Assembly: GCA_016763755.1 (NCBI GenBank)
Contig: JAESTD010000235.1
Coordinates: 1-35,709 of the forward strand
From: Mucilaginibacter sp.
GTDB taxonomy: Bacteria > Bacteroidota > Bacteroidia > Sphingobacteriales > Sphingobacteriaceae
Reading direction: 5' to 3'
DNA: 35,709 nt
The notes under the pieces: model-generated
Database searches by the model: none
The model's input: the letters and a program-made list of their open reading frames with translations, nothing else
What the model was told of the DNA's origin: nothing
In this document: piece by piece, positions 1-7,860 of the stretch
Numbering within the stretch: position 1 is the first letter of the stretch
Layout of the letters: each line of letters begins with the position of its first letter
Translations under genes and position numbers: made by a program

Positions 1-514
1 CATAACGCTGGCGGTAACGCAGCTCAGGGTCGGTAAAACCATCGTGTATGGTACCATCGTCCTCGCGTTTAACCACAGGTAGCGGTTTAAGCGATTTTGA
101 AAGGATGGTTAACTCTTGTGTATGAATAGACAATTCGCCGGTTTGGGTCAAAAAGGCATAACCTTTAATACCAACGTAATCGCCAATATCTAACAGCTTT
201 TTAAATACGGTATTGTAAAGCGTTTTATCCTCATCAGGGCAAATATCATCACGTTTAATATAAACCTGGATACGGCCTGTGCTATCTTGCAATTCAAAGA
301 AAGAGGCACTACCCATGATACGGCGCGTCATGATTCGACCGGCAATTACCACCTGTTTATACTTATCGGGCTCGGCTGTAAAATTTTCAGTAATTTCATT
401 AGCCCAGGCATTCACCGGGTAAGCTTCGGCAGGGTAAGGGTCTATGCCCAAAGCACGCAATTGTTTTAATGACTCGCGGCGTTGTATCTCCTGTTCGGAT
501 AGTGCAATACTCAT
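1..514 (-). CDS. lysS: Lysyl-tRNA synthetase, class II, N-terminal part (runs off the window)
   Basis: Charges tRNA-Lys with lysine in the cytoplasm. The gene starts at the ATG at 514-512 and leaves the window after about 171 codons, so only the N-terminal anticodon-binding OB-fold and the entry to the catalytic domain are visible (the family is usually about 500 residues). Recognisable stretches are LKQLRALGIDPYP near the start, VVIAGRIMTRRIMGSASFF and FFELQDSTGRIQVY in the OB-fold, then GDYVGIKG, and TDPELRYRQRY at the window edge, the usual LysRS sequence leading into the class II core. A Bacteroidota -7 box lies 26 bases upstream. The identification is firm; active-site residues are outside the window. 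Confidence 0.95.
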   Translation of the reverse strand, partial: MSIALSEQEIQRRESLKQLRALGIDPYPAEAYPVNAWANEITENFTAEPDKYKQVVIAGRIMTRRIMGSASFFELQDSTGRIQVYIKRDDICPDEDKTLYNTVFKKLLDIGDYVGIKGYAFLTQTGELSIHTQELTILSKSLKPLPVVKREDDGTIHDGFTDPELRYRQRY

Positions 515-540
515 TGTAGAAAACGTATTAAATAAGGGTG

Positions 541-548
541 CAAAAATA
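541..548 (-). promoter_or_regulatory. -7 promoter box of lysS
   Basis: On the minus strand this reads TATTTTTG, a match to the Bacteroidota -7 consensus TAnnTTTG. It lies 26 bases upstream of the lysS ATG, which gives an ordinary short leader. I found no clear TTG -33 box at the expected 17-23 base distance. Confidence 0.45.
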
Positions 549-626
549 TGATTTTTTGGTTAGATATAGGGTGTTGGGTGTGAGAATTGAGTGATAGGTT
601 TTCTGCTTGTTGCTGAACCATGTGTA

Positions 627-717
627 ATTGCGAGCGATAGCGCGGCAATCTCATAGGACAAGCATATCCGACCTGCTTATGAGGTTGCCACGTCGCTGGC
701 GCTTCTGGCAAGGACAT
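627..717. repeat. Degenerate GTCATTGCGAG-type palindromic repeat
   Basis: Left arm ATTGCGAGCGATAGCGCGGC and a right arm containing GAGGTTGCCACGTCGCTGGC form an imperfect inverted repeat. It is clearly related to the well-preserved copy at 34673-34757, but the arms have drifted. Together with the next repeat it fills most of the lysS to HAD intergenic gap (515-830), where I see no gene. Confidence 0.6.
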
Positions 718-724
718 GATTATT

Positions 725-763
725 AAGCCCCTCTCCCTCGGAGATGGGTTTGGAGAGAGGCTT
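725..763. repeat. CCCTCTCC-type short palindrome
   Basis: AAGCCCCTCTCC and GGAGAGAGGCTT flank a 15-base loop. Relatives occur at 4793-4824, 14296-14334 and 29527-29602, always between genes. It could also act as a weak hairpin terminator, but no T-tract follows. Confidence 0.6.
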
Positions 764-830
764 CTTAATTCCCCCCTGTCACCCCAAAACTTCTATTCCC
801 GTCATTATCTAAAATAAATACCTTTACGGC

Positions 831-1514
831 ATGAACATCAAAGTAATTGCTTTTGACGCCGATGATACCCTTTGGGTGAACGAACCTTATTTTCGTGCGT
901 CGGAAGAGCGGTTTTGTGAGCTGTTGGGCGAGTATGCCTCGCAGCACGAATTAGAACGCGAATTATTTAAGATAGAGATTGAGAACCTTGCCCTTTACGG
1001 CTACGGTATAAAAGGCTTCGTGTTGTCCATGATAGAGACGGCTTTGAAAGTGAGCAGCAATACTATCAGTCCCGATATAATTGAGAAGATCACCGACCTG
1101 GGCAAGCAGATGCTGAACCAACCTATTGAGCTACTGGATGGTGTGGAACAAGTATTGCAAACCGTAAAAGATAAATACCGTATAGTGGTAGCCACCAAAG
1201 GCGACCTGCTTGATCAGGAGCGTAAGTTGAAACGCTCAGGCCTAAACTCATACTTCCACCATATCGAAATTATGAGCGAGAAGGATGACGCCAATTACCT
1301 TAAATTGTTGAAACATCTGGACATCAAGCCTGAGGAATTTCTGATGGTGGGCAATTCATTAAAGAGTGATATACTGCCAGTGCTGAACATTGGCGGCCAT
1401 GGTGTACATGTGCCTTACCACATTACCTGGGCACACGAGCAAATTGAAGATAGCATTGATAACGAGCGTTTCCGCAGTGTAGAGCGCATAACCGAGATAC
1501 TGAATTACTTGTAA
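831..1514 (+). CDS. HAD-superfamily hydrolase (phosphoglycolate phosphatase-like)
   Basis: A predicted phosphatase of 227 residues. The catalytic motif FDADDTLW is at residues 8-15 (nucleophile D9, general acid D11), a motif-II/III region VVATKGD with downstream lysines is in the middle, and VGNSLKSDILP carries the motif-IV acidic residue. The helical cap between motif I and motif II is of the small C1 type. The substrate cannot be read from the sequence. The stop codon overlaps the start of the next gene (TAATG), so the two are probably translated together. A TACCTTTA box ends only four bases before the ATG, which suggests a leaderless transcript. Confidence 0.88.
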   Translation: MNIKVIAFDADDTLWVNEPYFRASEERFCELLGEYASQHELERELFKIEIENLALYGYGIKGFVLSMIETALKVSSNTISPDIIEKITDLGKQMLNQPIELLDGVEQVLQTVKDKYRIVVATKGDLLDQERKLKRSGLNSYFHHIEIMSEKDDANYLKLLKHLDIKPEEFLMVGNSLKSDILPVLNIGGHGVHVPYHITWAHEQIEDSIDNERFRSVERITEILNYL

Positions 1515-2134
1515 TGAAAACCAAAATTGATTTTAAAACCTGGGAACGTACCGAGCATTTTAAATTCTTTAACAGCTTTGAAGAATCGTTCTTTGGCGCA
1601 ACCGTAACGGTTGATTGTACAAAGGCATATGCTAAAGCTAAGGAGCTGGGCATTTCCTTCTTTTTATATTACCTGCACTGCACGCTTACTGCTGCAAACC
1701 GTTTAACTCATTTTCGATACCGGGTAGAGAACGGCGAGGTTTACCTGTATGATAGCATTGGCGCATCAGCCACAGTTGGGCGTCCCAATGATACGTTCGG
1801 GTTTTCATTTATGGATTACCATCCTGATCTGAAAGAATTTGCCGCTCATGCCAAAAAAGAAATGGAGCGCGTTGCTGCCGGTACGGGTATAGAGCTAAGA
1901 CCGATCACTAATGTGCTGCATATCTCGGCCATTCCATGGTTGGATTTTACCGGACTAACCCATGCACGTGGTTTCCAGTTTGAGGATAGCATGCCCAAAG
2001 TATCCTACGGCAAAATGACAGAAAAGGATGGCATCAAAAGCATGCCTGTTTCCGTAAGCGTACATCACGGTTTGGCTGATGGCAAGCATGTAGGAGATTT
2101 TGTGGCGCTGTTTCAGGAATTGCTTAACGCATAA
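1514..2134 (+). CDS. Chloramphenicol acetyltransferase-like acyltransferase
   Basis: A 206-residue protein of the CAT family, which forms trimers that acetylate hydroxyl groups with acetyl-CoA. The signature near the C-terminus, VSVHHGLADGKHVGDF, contains the catalytic histidine (H185) and the structural aspartate four residues later (D189), as in classical CATs. The N-terminal KIDFKTWERTEHFKFF is also typical. Length is close to that of known CATs (about 210-220). Chromosomal Bacteroidota members are common and their true substrate is usually unknown, so resistance should not be assumed. It overlaps the HAD gene by one base, and a strong bidirectional terminator follows. Confidence 0.88.
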   Translation: MKTKIDFKTWERTEHFKFFNSFEESFFGATVTVDCTKAYAKAKELGISFFLYYLHCTLTAANRLTHFRYRVENGEVYLYDSIGASATVGRPNDTFGFSFMDYHPDLKEFAAHAKKEMERVAAGTGIELRPITNVLHISAIPWLDFTGLTHARGFQFEDSMPKVSYGKMTEKDGIKSMPVSVSVHHGLADGKHVGDFVALFQELLNA

Positions 2135-2183
2135 TTGAAATTACGCTGCCACGAACTGGAAATTCGCGACGGCCGCTAAGAAA

Positions 2184-2220
2184 ATGAAAAGCCCCCGATA
2201 TTTTATCAGGGGCTTTTCAT
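2184..2220. terminator. Bidirectional terminator between the convergent CAT-like and acyl-CoA ligase genes
   Basis: ATGAAAAGCCCC (2184-2195) pairs with GGGGCTTTTCAT (2209-2220), a 12-bp stem with A- and T-rich flanks, so it can work in both directions. It ends directly at the stop codon of the minus-strand gene. Confidence 0.85.
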
Positions 2221-4134
2221 TTAGTCGTACTCAGTTTCCTGCAGATAAAGCTCATCTATCGCATCAGCGTATTTTTTCTCAATCACTTTGCGTTTGGCTT
2301 TAAGGGTCGGTGTTATCTCGCCCGCTTCCATACTGAAAGGGGTGCGTTTTACCTTGAAGTTTTTGATACGCTCGAATTTAGCCAGATCGGTTGAGAGGCG
2401 TTTGATGTCCTGGGCTATCCAGTCGTTTATTTCTTTTTCATCGATGAATAGCTCAGGTTTTTCAAAGTAATCATCCTTCATTTTAAAGGTCTCTTGCAGC
2501 GCTTCGCGCGATGGAACTACGATAGCCGTAATATATTCACGTTTATCGCCGATGAGGAAGATCTGTTCAATTTTAGGGCTTTTCAGATAGTTGTTCTCTA
2601 CCGGCGTAGGATAAACGTTTTTACCGTAAGCATTCACCAGCATGTTCTTCAGCCTGTCTGTTATTTGCAGGTTACCTCGGAAGAAACGGCCGATATCACC
2701 GGTATGGAACCAGCCATCTGGATCGATCACGTTTGCGGTTTCCTCAGGTTTTTTCCAATAGCCCTGCATCACACAATGCCCACGTACAATGATCTCGCCC
2801 TCTTCGCTGGTAAAATCAGGGTTAAAGTTATCGTGGGTTTGGATTGTGTAGATTTCTTTGGTATCTACATGCTGTATAGCCACTTCGATACCGGGAATTA
2901 TGCGTCCAACTGTGCCGTAGATGATGCGGTCATTCTCAGTTACGGCCATCACCGGCGAGGTTTCCGTTAAACCAAAACCCTCAAGCAGTTTAATGCCGAT
3001 ATCGCCAAAAAACTCACCGATGTTTTTAGGCAGCGCGCCACCGCCCGATAGCAATACCTTTAAACGACCACCGGTTTTCTCCTTAATTTTACTGAACACA
3101 AGCTTTTCGGCCAGTTTCAATTGCAGGCCTAATACGAGTCCAGGTTTTTTACCGGCCTCGCTTAGCAGGCGGCGTTTACGACCTGTTGCCAGTGCCCAGG
3201 TAAATATTTTTGTTTTGATGCCGCCAGCCGCCAATCCGTTCTTCATGGCACGGTCGTGGATGCGTTCCAACAGTCGCGGTACGCAGCACATTACGGTTGG
3301 TCTTACCTCGGCCATATTGCGGGCTAAGAGGTCAAGGCTTTGTGCAAAGGCTATCTGGCAACCCATGGTTAAGCAGATATAATAGGTAGCTGTGCGCTCA
3401 AATACGTGCGATAAGGGCAGAAACGACAGGAACATATCCGTGTTCTCGATGATCGGCAACTGTATCAAACTGGTGCTGCAATTCCCCACCAGATTGTAAT
3501 GGCTTAGCATTACGCCTTTGGGTGTGCCAGTAGTACCCGATGTGTAGATGAGGCAAGAAAGGTCTTTCGGTTTTACATCAGCACGGGCATCGGTAATGGC
3601 TTGTGCATACTGCGGAACCAATGCTTTTCCTTGCTCAATTACTTCTTTAAAGCCCACAACTTTTGCCGTCAATTCCAGTTTCTCCGTGAATTTCTTATAG
3701 TCATCAAAAGCAGGCAATATGTATTGCAGCGACGGACAATTATTGGATATTTTAAGCACCTTACGGCAAAGGAAAGGATTGCCGGTGATTATAGTTTTGG
3801 ACTCAGAATCTTTAAGGATATACTCAATCTCCGCTTCTGAAAGGGTAGGGTAAATAGAGGCATTGATGGCGCCTACCTGTTGCAGTGCCTGGTCATAATA
3901 AACGTAATCAGGGCCGTTCTCGATAATGAGGGCCAGGCGGTCGCCTTTTTTAACGCCGATGCTCAGAAACCACGCCGATATGGCATCGATCTTCTCTAAC
4001 GCTTCTTTATACGATATCTTCACCCATGCATCTTTTACCTTATGGATAAGGAAAGTTTGCGTTTCTGGGTGGATGTTGGCGACTATGTTGCGGATAAGGC
4101 CGGGAATAGTTGATTGCTCAGCTATATTACTCAT
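2221..4134 (-). CDS. Long-chain fatty-acid-CoA ligase (AMP-forming)
   Basis: Activates long-chain fatty acids to acyl-CoA via an acyl-adenylate. The 637-residue length fits the long bacterial FadD15-like branch. In order: the phosphate-binding loop YTSGTTGTPKG (about residues 197-207), LPLSHVFER, the adenylate motif GFGLTETSP, WFHTGDIGRF with the ATP-ribose aspartate, and the hinge region ITDRLKNMLVNAYGKNVYP, whose lysine-rich end belongs to the mobile C-terminal domain. No signal peptide or membrane segment is seen. It stands alone as a monocistronic unit with its own -7 box. The broken gene upstream (4241-4701) reads in the same direction but is 106 bases away. Confidence 0.93.
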   Translation of the reverse strand: MSNIAEQSTIPGLIRNIVANIHPETQTFLIHKVKDAWVKISYKEALEKIDAISAWFLSIGVKKGDRLALIIENGPDYVYYDQALQQVGAINASIYPTLSEAEIEYILKDSESKTIITGNPFLCRKVLKISNNCPSLQYILPAFDDYKKFTEKLELTAKVVGFKEVIEQGKALVPQYAQAITDARADVKPKDLSCLIYTSGTTGTPKGVMLSHYNLVGNCSTSLIQLPIIENTDMFLSFLPLSHVFERTATYYICLTMGCQIAFAQSLDLLARNMAEVRPTVMCCVPRLLERIHDRAMKNGLAAGGIKTKIFTWALATGRKRRLLSEAGKKPGLVLGLQLKLAEKLVFSKIKEKTGGRLKVLLSGGGALPKNIGEFFGDIGIKLLEGFGLTETSPVMAVTENDRIIYGTVGRIIPGIEVAIQHVDTKEIYTIQTHDNFNPDFTSEEGEIIVRGHCVMQGYWKKPEETANVIDPDGWFHTGDIGRFFRGNLQITDRLKNMLVNAYGKNVYPTPVENNYLKSPKIEQIFLIGDKREYITAIVVPSREALQETFKMKDDYFEKPELFIDEKEINDWIAQDIKRLSTDLAKFERIKNFKVKRTPFSMEAGEITPTLKAKRKVIEKKYADAIDELYLQETEYD

Positions 4135-4161
4135 TCAGTTAATAATTGGTTTGTACAATAA

Positions 4162-4169
4162 CAAAGTTA
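4162..4169 (-). promoter_or_regulatory. -7 promoter box of the acyl-CoA ligase gene
   Basis: The minus strand reads TAACTTTG, a full TAnnTTTG match, 27 bases upstream of the start codon. No convincing -33 TTG is visible. Confidence 0.5.
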
Positions 4170-4240
4170 CTTATTTTACATCCAATTAAAAACGAGGCTA
4201 TGTAACAATGATTATAAAATCTAACCGGCTGCCAGAAGAT

Positions 4241-4701
4241 CTATATCGCTTTCGGCTCAGTAGCATAATAAGTGCAACCCTGATACTGAATGCCCAGGTA
4301 GGCCGCAGTATGCTTAAAAGGTATCTCAAAACCATCGGGTATGTTGGGTCTGCGCCAACGGCTATCATGGATGCTGATTTGCCTTTGAGGTTGCGGCCGA
4401 GGTCTTTTTTTATGGTGATGAGATCTGTTAACCTATCGAAGAAAACCTTCATTACACCACTCATGCTGTACCAATAAACAGGTGTAGCAAAGATGATATT
4501 GTTGTATGGAAGTATACTGTTAATGATGGAATCAAACTCATCGGCAGCGGGGTAATTGCCGTCGTAATTGTAATGGACGATGGTATGGTCAAGCAGGTCT
4601 ATCATATCAAACTCCGTACTGCCCAGGGCTCTACGGGTGATAGATTCGGTAAGGCTGTTTTTGCGGTTACTGCCCAGTATTACAAGCGGTTTAGTTTCCA
4701 T
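4241..4701 (-). pseudogene. Flavodoxin-fold NAD(P)H/FMN-dependent reductase, interrupted by a -1 frameshift
   Basis: The N-terminal two thirds are a normal NADPH-dependent FMN reductase: LVILGSNRKNSLT is the FMN-phosphate loop, and FATPVYWYSMSGVMKVFFDR is the flavin-ring loop and following helix. Reading frame is lost just after VGADP (around 4344-4347 on the plus strand). The original frame then runs through an unrelated tail to 4198, while the neighbouring frame continues with a sensible family C-terminus (NIPDGFEIPFKHTAAYLGI, then QYQGCTYYATEPKAI) and stops at 4241-4243. Adding one base, for example CCAAC to CCAAAC, restores a 153-residue protein. Either a real recent mutation or a sequencing error in an A-run. 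The start lies immediately after the terminator of the isc operon. Confidence 0.85.
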
Positions 4702-4710
4702 ACAAAAGCA

Positions 4711-4746
4711 AAAAAGGTTGACTATCTAAATATAGTCAACCTTTTT
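4711..4746. terminator. Strong hairpin terminator downstream of iscA
   Basis: AAAAAGGTTGACTAT (4711-4725) and ATAGTCAACCTTTTT (4732-4746) form a perfect 15-bp stem with a six-base loop. On the minus strand it closes the iscS-iscU-iscA operon. The reductase ATG lies only about ten bases beyond it, so any promoter for that gene must overlap the hairpin. Confidence 0.85.
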
Positions 4747-4792
4747 AATATTTTGATTAATAAATCTTTAAAGTTTTGCTCTCTTTTTTATT

Positions 4793-4824
4793 CCCTCTCC
4801 TTTTGTGAGGGCCGGGGAGAGGCT
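4793..4824. repeat. CCCTCTCC-type short palindrome
   Basis: CCCTCTCC and GGGGAGAGGCTTTA flank a short loop directly after the iscA stop codon. Same family as 725-763, 14296-14334 and 29527-29602. Confidence 0.6.
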
Positions 4825-5151
4825 TTATACCGAGAAGCTTTCGCCGCATCCGCAGGTGCGGGTAGCATTAGGATTATGGAAGTTAAACCCCTTACCGTTA
4901 AGGCCATCGCTAAAATCAAGCTCGGTGCCGGCCAGGTAAAGAAACGATTTCATGTCTAAGGCCATGCGAACCCCTTTGTCTTCAAAAAACTGGTCGCCTT
5001 TTTTCTCTTCGTTATCAAAATCAAGATTGTACGACAAGCCCGAACAGCCGCCACCCTGTACGCTCACACGCAGAAAGTAAGAGGCATCAAGCCCGCTATC
5101 CTGCATCAGGTTATCTATCTTTGATTTTGCTTTATCGGTTACAGTTACCAT
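4825..5151 (-). CDS. iscA: HesB/IscA-type iron-sulfur cluster carrier
   Basis: A-type carrier that passes Fe-S clusters from the IscU scaffold to target proteins in the cytoplasm. From the chosen ATG at 5151 it is 108 residues, the family's normal size, and begins MVTVTDKAKSKI. A longer reading from 5193 would add 14 residues translated from the repeat tract upstream and is unlikely. The three ligand cysteines are present: C36 in GGGCSGL and C100/C102 in TCGCGESF near the C-terminus. It is the third gene of iscS-iscU-iscA on the minus strand and is followed by a strong terminator. Confidence 0.93.
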   Translation of the reverse strand: MVTVTDKAKSKIDNLMQDSGLDASYFLRVSVQGGGCSGLSYNLDFDNEEKKGDQFFEDKGVRMALDMKSFLYLAGTELDFSDGLNGKGFNFHNPNATRTCGCGESFSV

Positions 5152-5156
5152 AGTAA

Positions 5157-5240
5157 TAGAATCAAGACTATTAAAATCAAGAATCAAGACCAAATATTGA
5201 GCCAGATGTCCTGACTCTTGCTTCTTGATTCCTGAATCTT
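5157..5240. repeat. Degenerate heptamer tandem repeat with inverted arms (iscU-iscA gap)
   Basis: The right arm is four units of period 7: CTGACTC, TTGCTTC, TTGATTC, CTGAATC (5211-5238). The left arm (5157-5190) has GAATCAA-like units in the opposite sense, so the two can pair. The tract fills the whole gap between two operon genes and would be transcribed. Confidence 0.65.
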
Positions 5241-5241
5241 A

Positions 5242-5655
5242 TTAGTGGTGTGATTTTTCCAGTTCAATTGGCTCCATACCGTTTTTAACGCGGAAATCGT
5301 TAATAGCAGCTTTGATGGCATCTTCTGCCAATACAGAGCAGTGAATTTTAACCGGTGGAAGCGCAAGTTCTTCAACAATGTCCATGTTGTCAATTTTCAT
5401 GGCATCGTCAACGCTTTTACCTTTAAGCCACTCGGTAGCTAAAGATGAAGAAGCGATAGCCGAACCGCAACCAAAGGTTTTAAATTTTGCATCGGTGATG
5501 ATGTTGTTCTCATCAACCTGAATCTGAAGGCGCATTACGTCTCCACACTCAGGTGCACCAACAAGGCCGGTACCAACCTGTGCGCTTGCTTTATCTAACG
5601 TACCCACGTTACGCGGGTTAGTGTAGTGGTCAATTACTTTATCTGAATAAGCCAT
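5242..5655 (-). CDS. iscU: Fe-S cluster assembly scaffold IscU
   Basis: Scaffold on which [2Fe-2S] clusters are built from sulfur delivered by IscS. 137 residues. All three cluster cysteines are present: C37 in GAPECGDVM, C63 in TFGCGSAI and C106 in KIHCSVLA. The conserved D39 follows C37, and the chaperone-recognition LPPVK motif lies at about residues 99-103. It lies between iscS and iscA in the same orientation, separated from each by AT-rich repeat tracts of 90-120 bases. Confidence 0.96.
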   Translation of the reverse strand: MAYSDKVIDHYTNPRNVGTLDKASAQVGTGLVGAPECGDVMRLQIQVDENNIITDAKFKTFGCGSAIASSSLATEWLKGKSVDDAMKIDNMDIVEELALPPVKIHCSVLAEDAIKAAINDFRVKNGMEPIELEKSHH

Positions 5656-5658
5656 AGC

Positions 5659-5776
5659 TTTATAAATTTATAAATTTGAAAATTTGATGATTTGAAAAAG
5701 TTATCAAATCATCGTTATAATATTTTTCTGATGTCTGTAATTTTCAAATCGTCAAATTACCACATCGTCAAATTTC
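5659..5776. repeat. Period-8 tandem repeat tracts in inverted arms (iscS-iscU gap)
   Basis: Left tract 5659-5698 reads as five 8-base units: TTTATAAA twice, TTTGAAAA, TTTGATGA, TTTGAAAA. Right tract 5745-5776 reads CAAATCGT, CAAATTAC, CACATCGT, CAAATTTC, roughly complementary to the left units. The right tract abuts the iscS stop codon. No gene is seen in this gap. Confidence 0.7.
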
Positions 5777-6988
5777 TTAGTGTTCCGCCCACTCAATTGA
5801 GTTAAGGTCGATACCTTCTTTGAACATTTCCCAAAGCGGAGAAAGTTCGCGCAGGTGGTTAACCGCTTTTTTAGTTACCTCAATAGCGTAGTCAACTTCT
5901 TCTTCAGTTGTGAAACGGCCTAAACCGAAACGGATAGAAGAGTGCGCCAGGTCATCACTTAAACCTAAGCTTTTTAACACATAAGAAGGCTCTAACGAAG
6001 CTGATGTACAGGCCGAACCTGATGATACCGCCAGGTCTTTCATTGCCATCATCAAACCTTCGCCCTCAACATATTTGAATGATATGTTGGCAACGTGTGG
6101 CAAGCGGTGGTCAACATTACCGTTAACATAGCTTTCTTCTAACACAGTTAATGCTGCCTGCAGTTTATCGCGTAAACCTGAAAGGCGTTTTGCTTCTGCT
6201 TCCATTTCCTGGCCGGCAAGCTCACAAGCTTTACCCAAACCAACAATACCGGGAACGTTAAGGGTACCAGAACGCATACCGCGCTCGTGGCCACCACCGT
6301 CCATCTGGGCAGTAACCTTAACACGTGGTCCTTTACGGCGTACGTACAAAGCACCAACACCTTTAGGGCCGTACATTTTGTGTGCCGATAAAGCCAAAAG
6401 GTCAATGCCATCGGCGTTGACATCAACAGGTATTTTACCAACTGCCTGGGTAGCATCGGTCATAAATAAAGCACCGTGCTTGTGGGCAATCGCAGCAATT
6501 TCTTTAACCGGCTGTATAACGCCTATCTCATTGTTACCATACATAATAGATACCAGGATGGTCTCAGGTGTCATGGCAGCTTCAAGTTCGGCATGGTCAA
6601 CCAAACCGTCTTCTTTAACAGCAAGATAAGTAACCTTTCCGCCCAATTTCTCAACGTGTTTGCAGGCATCTAAAACAGCTTTGTGTTCTGTAACGGCTGT
6701 TATAATGTGGTTACCTTTGTCTTTGTACATTTCAAACACGCCTTTGATAGCAAGGTTATCAGATTCGGTAGCGCCTGATGTAAAGATGATCTCTTTCTCG
6801 CTTGCACCTATCAATTTTGCAACCTGCTCGCGTGCATAATCAACGCCTTCCTCAGCTACCCAGCCAAAATGGTGGTTACGGCTTGCCGCATTACCAAATT
6901 TGTTGGTGAAGTAAGGCAACATAGCTTCAAGCACCCTTGGGTCCATTGGCGTAGTTGCGTTGTTATCTAAATAAATTGGGATGTCCAT
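5777..6988 (-). CDS. iscS: Cysteine desulfurase IscS
   Basis: PLP enzyme that takes sulfur from cysteine for Fe-S cluster and thio-cofactor synthesis. From the ATG at 6988 it is 403 residues and begins [17 protein letters not shown], the canonical family N-terminus; 24 further in-frame codons upstream look non-coding and overlap the -7 box. The PLP lysine is K204 in [10 protein letters not shown], and the catalytic cysteine is C327 in [17 protein letters not shown] on the mobile loop. Class V aminotransferase fold; IscS rather than SufS type, judging by loop length. First gene of iscS-iscU-iscA; no iscR, hscAB or fdx follows. Confidence 0.96.
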   Translation of the reverse strand: MDIPIYLDNNATTPMDPRVLEAMLPYFTNKFGNAASRNHHFGWVAEEGVDYAREQVAKLIGASEKEIIFTSGATESDNLAIKGVFEMYKDKGNHIITAVTEHKAVLDACKHVEKLGGKVTYLAVKEDGLVDHAELEAAMTPETILVSIMYGNNEIGVIQPVKEIAAIAHKHGALFMTDATQAVGKIPVDVNADGIDLLALSAHKMYGPKGVGALYVRRKGPRVKVTAQMDGGGHERGMRSGTLNVPGIVGLGKACELAGQEMEAEAKRLSGLRDKLQAALTVLEESYVNGNVDHRLPHVANISFKYVEGEGLMMAMKDLAVSSGSACTSASLEPSYVLKSLGLSDDLAHSSIRFGLGRFTTEEEVDYAIEVTKKAVNHLRELSPLWEMFKEGIDLNSIEWAEH

Positions 6989-7008
6989 GAAGTGAATTTT
7001 AAACCATA

Positions 7009-7016
7009 CAAATATA
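7009..7016 (-). promoter_or_regulatory. -7 promoter box of the isc operon
   Basis: The minus strand reads TATATTTG, a full TAnnTTTG match 20 bases upstream of the chosen iscS ATG. It supports the internal start, because the longer reading would place the promoter inside the coding region. Confidence 0.55.
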
Positions 7017-7112
7017 CGCAAAGTTTTACTTTTGCATCTTTTGGCTGCTATAAATTGCACTTAGGTGCCATTTATTTACAATATTTGGACATGGGGAGAA
7101 GCTCGAAAGCTT

Positions 7113-7140
7113 AAAGGTAAAAGGCGAAGGGTAAAAGGTA
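7113..7140. repeat. Heptamer tandem repeat (AAAGGTA type)
   Basis: Four uninterrupted seven-base units: AAAGGTA, AAAGGCG, AAGGGTA, AAAGGTA. It lies in the divergent gap between iscS and the epimerase gene and resembles the tract at 20583-20617. Confidence 0.7.
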
Positions 7141-7222
7141 GCGCCGGATGCTAATAGTCTCAAACATTTTAAATTACCTATTTTTATCAAATCATCAATT
7201 TCAACTCCTTGTTAACTTAAAA

Positions 7223-7621
7223 ATGAACAAAATAGAGCATATTGGCATCGCAGTAAGCAGCATTGAAAGTTCAGGGAACATCTATCAAAAGCTACTAAAT
7301 ACAGAAGTCTATAAAATAGAGGAAGTAGCCAGCGAAGGTGTAAAAACAGCGTTTTTGCAAAGCGGCCCAAATATAATTGAATTGCTGGAGGCTACTAACC
7401 CTGATAGCCCGATTGCCAAATTTATTGCCAAAAGAGGAGAGGGAATACATCATATTGCTTTTGATGTGACCGATATACGCGTAGAAATGGAACGCCTCAA
7501 AGCAGAAGGCTTCATATTGTTGAATGATGAACCCAAGCGCGGGGCAGACAACAAATTGGTTTGCTTTGTACATCCCAAAAGTACAAATGGCGTATTGGTG
7601 GAGCTTTGCCAGTCTGTTTGA
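7223..7621 (+). CDS. mce: Methylmalonyl-CoA epimerase
   Basis: Interconverts the (S) and (R) forms of methylmalonyl-CoA in propionate/succinate metabolism. 132 residues from the ATG at 7223, the normal size, starting MNKIEHIGIAVSSIE. An upstream in-frame start at 7148 would add an improbable hydrophobic leader. The vicinal-oxygen-chelate fold is visible as two beta-alpha-beta modules. Metal ligands are H7 in EHIGIAV, the histidine in GEGIHHIAFDV and the C-terminal glutamate in GVLVELCQ. No mutase gene is adjacent. Assignment is firm at family level and very likely at function level. Confidence 0.92.
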   Translation: MNKIEHIGIAVSSIESSGNIYQKLLNTEVYKIEEVASEGVKTAFLQSGPNIIELLEATNPDSPIAKFIAKRGEGIHHIAFDVTDIRVEMERLKAEGFILLNDEPKRGADNKLVCFVHPKSTNGVLVELCQSV

Positions 7622-7860
7622 CGTTTAGCAATTTTAAACTGATACTTCGCTTTTTTATAAGCAGCAAAACATTGCAAATAATGGGCATCAAATGTCCGGA
7701 TGTAACACTTGCTTTACGTTTATGATCTTTCATTCACAAAATATTCCCCAAAATAACCATCAGGGCAACATTAGTTAAATGTTACCGTATAAGGTGTTGT
7801 GTATTAGCCTTTGGCTAACAAAAACTATTGATTATCCCCGGTTCATTTAATTTGTTGTTC

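Noticed and set aside
1514..2134. Antibiotic-resistance gene (chloramphenicol acetyltransferase)
   Set aside because: The catalytic signature is present, but chromosomal CAT-like proteins in this group usually act on other substrates and there is no mobile element near it.
4198..4240. The unshifted C-terminal tail of the reductase gene
   Set aside because: It encodes a low-complexity basic/hydrophobic tail unlike any reductase, whereas the shifted frame gives a sensible family end.
5152..5193. Longer N-terminus for iscA
   Set aside because: The extra 14 codons are translated from the heptamer repeat, and the protein already has its usual length from 5151.
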